The notes beneath the pieces were generated by a model. It did no database searches. It worked only from the letters and a program-made list of their open reading frames with translations, and was not told the origin of the DNA. Shown one piece after another: positions 61,523 through 64,000 of a stretch of 64,000 nucleotides of DNA. Numbering within the stretch: position 1 is the stretch's first letter; every line of letters starts with the position of its first letter. Source of the stretch: Neelides folsomi. Its lineage: Eukaryota > Arthropoda > Collembola > Neelipleona > Neelidae. The stretch spans positions 1 through 64,000 of the forward strand of contig JAQGBZ010000137.1 in the NCBI GenBank assembly GCA_034687125.1. The letters run 5' to 3'. Position numbers and translations under genes: made by a program.

Positions 61523-62560
61523 GCCTTTCCTACACGAAAATAACGGTAACGTGACGATTACCCCAGCCCCCGGTGGACGAAACTTTTCCGCCAACTCCTC
61601 GGCGGCCCGTGACATTGGAAGGATCCAAAGGATTCTGGCTAAAGAAGTGAGTGGAGCGTCAGCGTCGGCTCAGCTGCAGAGCCAACAGCAGCGTCTCGCC
61701 CAAAAGAAACTTCAGATGTCAAAGATCATGGCGAATGGAGGAGCCACGCTGAGTCCCGCTCTCATGAGCTTCCAACGAAGTCCTTCCATGGGAGGATCCA
61801 ACAATAACCACATTGGGCACTCTTCATCCTCATCATCTCAAAATCAAAATGATCCCATGTTCGTAGCATCTCGAAGAGCTCGGAGTAACAATTTCACCCT
61901 TAAGGAAACCTTCGACCTCTTAAAGATCTGGGCGAGTCCGGACATGCAGTGGCAGATGAAACATAATTTTCGGAATTTTCGTGTGTGGGAAGCCATTTCA
62001 TACTCAATGCACGAGATGGGCCATGAGAGGACGGCGATTCAATGCAAAAACCGAATTCAAAACCTCACATCCATCTTTTACCGAATCAAGAAGAGCAAGC
62101 AAGACTATCGGTCATTCAACTTTCCCTATTACAAACTCATCGGTGACATCCTTGATGGGAAGAAGAACGGGAGCAGCGGGGGGAGCTCGTCTCTTTCTGG
62201 AGTCCCGGGGCTCAACCATAGTGCTTTCTCAAACAACGGCGGCAGCGGAAATAATTCCCTCACTATTAGCCCAACGAATCCTAATGCTTCCGCTGGGTAT
62301 GTTCAAAATATCCTCAAATATACCTATATTTTATTCCAGCCCGGAAAGGACGTGAGTTTGAACGAACCGCTAAAATATTATTGAAAATACTCATGATGGG
62401 GCTTACATGGTAACTTGCACAAGCGTTTCCTGGGCCCAACATATGCATTTTCAATAATATTTTAGCGGTTCGTTCAAACTTACGGCCATTCCGGGCTGGA
62501 ATAAAATATAATTATTAATGATTCTGAATTTTCTTTAACCATAGGGTGAAAGTACGTTAA
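61523..62560 (+). CDS. Myb/SANT-like (trihelix-type) DNA-binding protein, 5' end unresolved
   Basis: Main exon 61523-62296, then a short last exon 62545-62560 ending VKVR and TAA, with AATAAA at 62622. The acceptor TGTTTAG at 61522 makes the exon begin mid-codon, so a 5' exon must exist. If that exon is non-coding, the first in-frame ATG is 61716 (198 aa). The coding text continues upstream of that ATG (NVTITPAPGGRNF..), so a longer protein is likely. Gln/Ser-rich N-terminal part, then the domain from SNNFTLKETFDLLKIW through FRVWEAISYSMHEMGHERTAIQCKNRI and NLTSIFYRIKKSK to FPYYKLIGDIL. The Trp/helix spacing fits the Myb/SANT-like family of nuclear DNA-binding domains. A Gly/Ser/Asn tail follows. 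Targets unknown. Confidence 0.75.
62325..62510. mobile_element. Fold-back (MITE-like) element in the last intron of the Myb/SANT gene
   Basis: Two arms of about 62 bp (62325-62386 and 62449-62510) are inverse complements with about 4 mismatches, both starting TATATTTTATTCCAGCCCGG. The loop is about 62 bp. No coding sequence. A TA at each end may be the target duplication, which would suggest a Tc1/mariner-type origin. Removing it leaves an intron of about 62 bp, typical of this window. The left arm carries ATTCCAG, a usable splice acceptor. Confidence 0.8.
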
Positions 62561-62621
62561 ATGATTCGGTGAAAGGCATACAAAATTATTTGAGAAGTCT
62601 CACTCGACTCTTTTTTATTCC

Positions 62622-62627
62622 AATAAA
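62622..62627 (+). terminator. Polyadenylation signal of the Myb/SANT gene
   Basis: AATAAA 61 bases after the TAA of the proposed last exon. Confidence 0.5.
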
Positions 62628-62980
62628 CCTCCTAACCAACTTTACTGCTATTGTAACATCAAGACTTTTTCATTCAATCTGACAATAATATTCCATTTCT
62701 CAACTCGTTTGGAATGAACCAAATTACTAATGTTTAAAATTATGAAAGAAACCAAAAAACTAAAACTTTGTTAAACTTAGAATTAGATTTATGTACAATT
62801 GATATGATATGTATTATCCGCGTTATCATACATTATTATTATTACAATTTTTAACTTTTTGTAATAAAGATTATATTACTAATTACACCAAGAGTAATCA
62901 ATAAAATAAACGATACATTAGAACAAGATTGCATGGCAAAACTGTTCTTTTATAAAACTTTGATTATGTTAAATTAGATT

Positions 62981-63847
62981 CTAATTAAAATATTGTTTAT
63001 TCGGCTTGGCCAACATTCTTCTCAAAATTTTACCAGATTTACCAACAGGAAATTCCTCTAGTATAAAAATTCCTCCATGAATATGCTTGTAAGGCGGAAG
63101 TTTATCTGTTTAATAATTATGTGAATTAAAATAAAGTTTTATAAAGTTGCATGAATGATTTACACCATTTCTGTGAGACCAATTGTCTTGCAATCAAATG
63201 AATTTATTACCATTTGCAAAAGTTTGGATTTCTTTCTCAAGTTCGCAACTTGGCTCAAATCCATGTTTTAAAACAACAAAACCTCTTGGATCGCCAACTT
63301 GCTCATATGGTTCTGGAATGACACAAGCGTTGGCAACTGCTGGATGCTGTTGAATGACAGCTTCTAATTCACTTGGCGAAATCTGGATATAAAATAATTT
63401 AACAAGAACATTGTTATTTTATTATACTTTTAGTATAATATGGTATGTAGTATATTAGTTAATTATTTTATCGCATTGCATACGTGATTGCCATTATGAC
63501 AAAGGAAAGTTTCTTTCACTCTATCAGTAATATAAATGAAATGATTCTCATCGTAGTATCCATAATCTCCAGTTGCAATCCATCCATCGATTATAGTAGC
63601 TTTTGTATTCTATAAATTAATTAATTTTCATATACAGATAAATAAGATACCGTTTGATATTTCTATCTACCATAAGTTACGGTATCACCTATTACCTCAG
63701 GATTGTTAACGTAATAATCAAATATCAGTGGGGTTTTGAAGAAAAGTTCTCCTTTCTCATTTGGACCGAGAGTTTTTTTGGTTTCAAAATCCCTCACTTC
63801 CATTTCATATCCAGGACAAATCCTCCCAATACTTCCATGTGGAACTC
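62981..63847 (-). CDS. AMP-forming acyl-CoA synthetase/luciferase-like ligase, 3' part only
   Basis: Exons (minus): 63847-63696, 63609-63484, 63382-63211, 63105-62981 (TAG); the first listed exon starts with two bases of a split codon, so the gene continues beyond the window. The visible 190 or so residues are the end of the large domain and the small C-terminal domain of the ANL adenylate-forming superfamily: SIGRICPGYEMEV, KGELFFKTP, then TGDYGYYDE..FIYITDRVKE (the ATP-binding and hinge region), ISPSELEAVIQQHPAV, GDPRGFVVLK and the catalytic-Lys motif PVGKSGKILRR. These enzymes activate a carboxylic acid as acyl-AMP and transfer it to CoA. The substrate is not shown; 4-coumarate-CoA-ligase-like or medium-chain fatty acyl types fit best. 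The C-terminus is KQYFN, so no SKL-type peroxisomal signal. Confidence 0.9.
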
Positions 63848-64000
63848 CTATATAAGTAACATAATATATTTATGTTAGTAGTTAGGTATAAGCTGTATGA
63901 CTTATAAAATAATTTTTGTTTATTTTTTTATTCAATTTGCTTTCTTTCGTTAATAAATAATGCATATAAGATCATTCAATCGTTAGTACCTTTAATATTA
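63848..64000 (-). other. Intron of the AMP-binding ligase gene, running off the window
   Basis: AT-rich, with the acceptor TTATATAG directly before the first visible exon. No further exon before the window edge. Confidence 0.6.

Overview
This is a eukaryotic, invertebrate nuclear window. It is AT-rich, most introns are short (about 50 to 150 bp) with GT..AG ends, and the genes are intron-split and far apart. An arthropod is the best guess: there is a dve-type homeobox gene, a tandem pair of gustatory-receptor-like genes with the TM7 TYLIVVMQL signature, and a secreted Gly/Tyr-rich protein of cuticle or secretion type. A crustacean or other non-insect arthropod is plausible, but the sequence alone does not fix the lineage. 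No tRNA, rRNA, CRISPR, viral or retroviral element was recognised.

Layout. 0.4-2.4 kb (+): a divergent Rab GTPase in 7 exons, with a Mutator-like TIR element in its fourth intron. 3.2-4.9 kb (+): a secreted lipase of the pancreatic-lipase superfamily with a short lid, resembling phospholipase A1. 5.1-8.5 kb (-): two tandem gustatory-receptor-like genes with an identical phase-1 intron. 8.5-18 kb: no convincing gene, only AT-rich DNA followed by a block with short alternating AT and GC runs. 18.4-19.1 kb (+): a small glycine-rich secreted protein in 3 exons. 19-25 kb: gene-poor. 25.3-40.4 kb (-): a complete coding model of defective proventriculus (dve), with 7 exons and 944 codons, including a 181-bp exon hidden alone in the middle of a 10.7-kb span. 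40.4-48.8 kb: the upstream region of dve. 48.8-52.0 kb (+): MTMR9, a catalytically dead myotubularin, in 10 exons. 52.3-53.4 kb (-): an unrecognised multi-pass membrane protein, converging tail to tail with MTMR9. 53.4-61.5 kb: gene-poor. 61.5-62.6 kb (+): the 3' part of a Myb/SANT-like (trihelix-type) DNA-binding protein. 63.0-63.8 kb (-): the 3' half of an AMP-forming acyl-CoA-synthetase-like enzyme that runs off the window.

The genes are functionally unrelated and each has its own transcription unit. Two are developmental or DNA-binding regulators (dve and the Myb/SANT gene), and they lie next to the longest gene-free stretches, as expected where non-coding DNA carries distant control elements. 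Two act in membrane traffic (Rab, MTMR9) and two in lipid metabolism (lipase, AMP-binding ligase). Three separate non-coding inverted-repeat elements sit inside introns (Rab, dve, Myb/SANT gene). In each case removing the element leaves an intron of roughly 60-190 bp.

Exon models were built by hand from splice sites, reading phase and family resemblance. All the multi-exon models given as complete keep frame from ATG to stop. The least certain points are the 5' exons of the Myb/SANT gene, the start of the membrane-protein gene, and a few isolated exon-like stretches.
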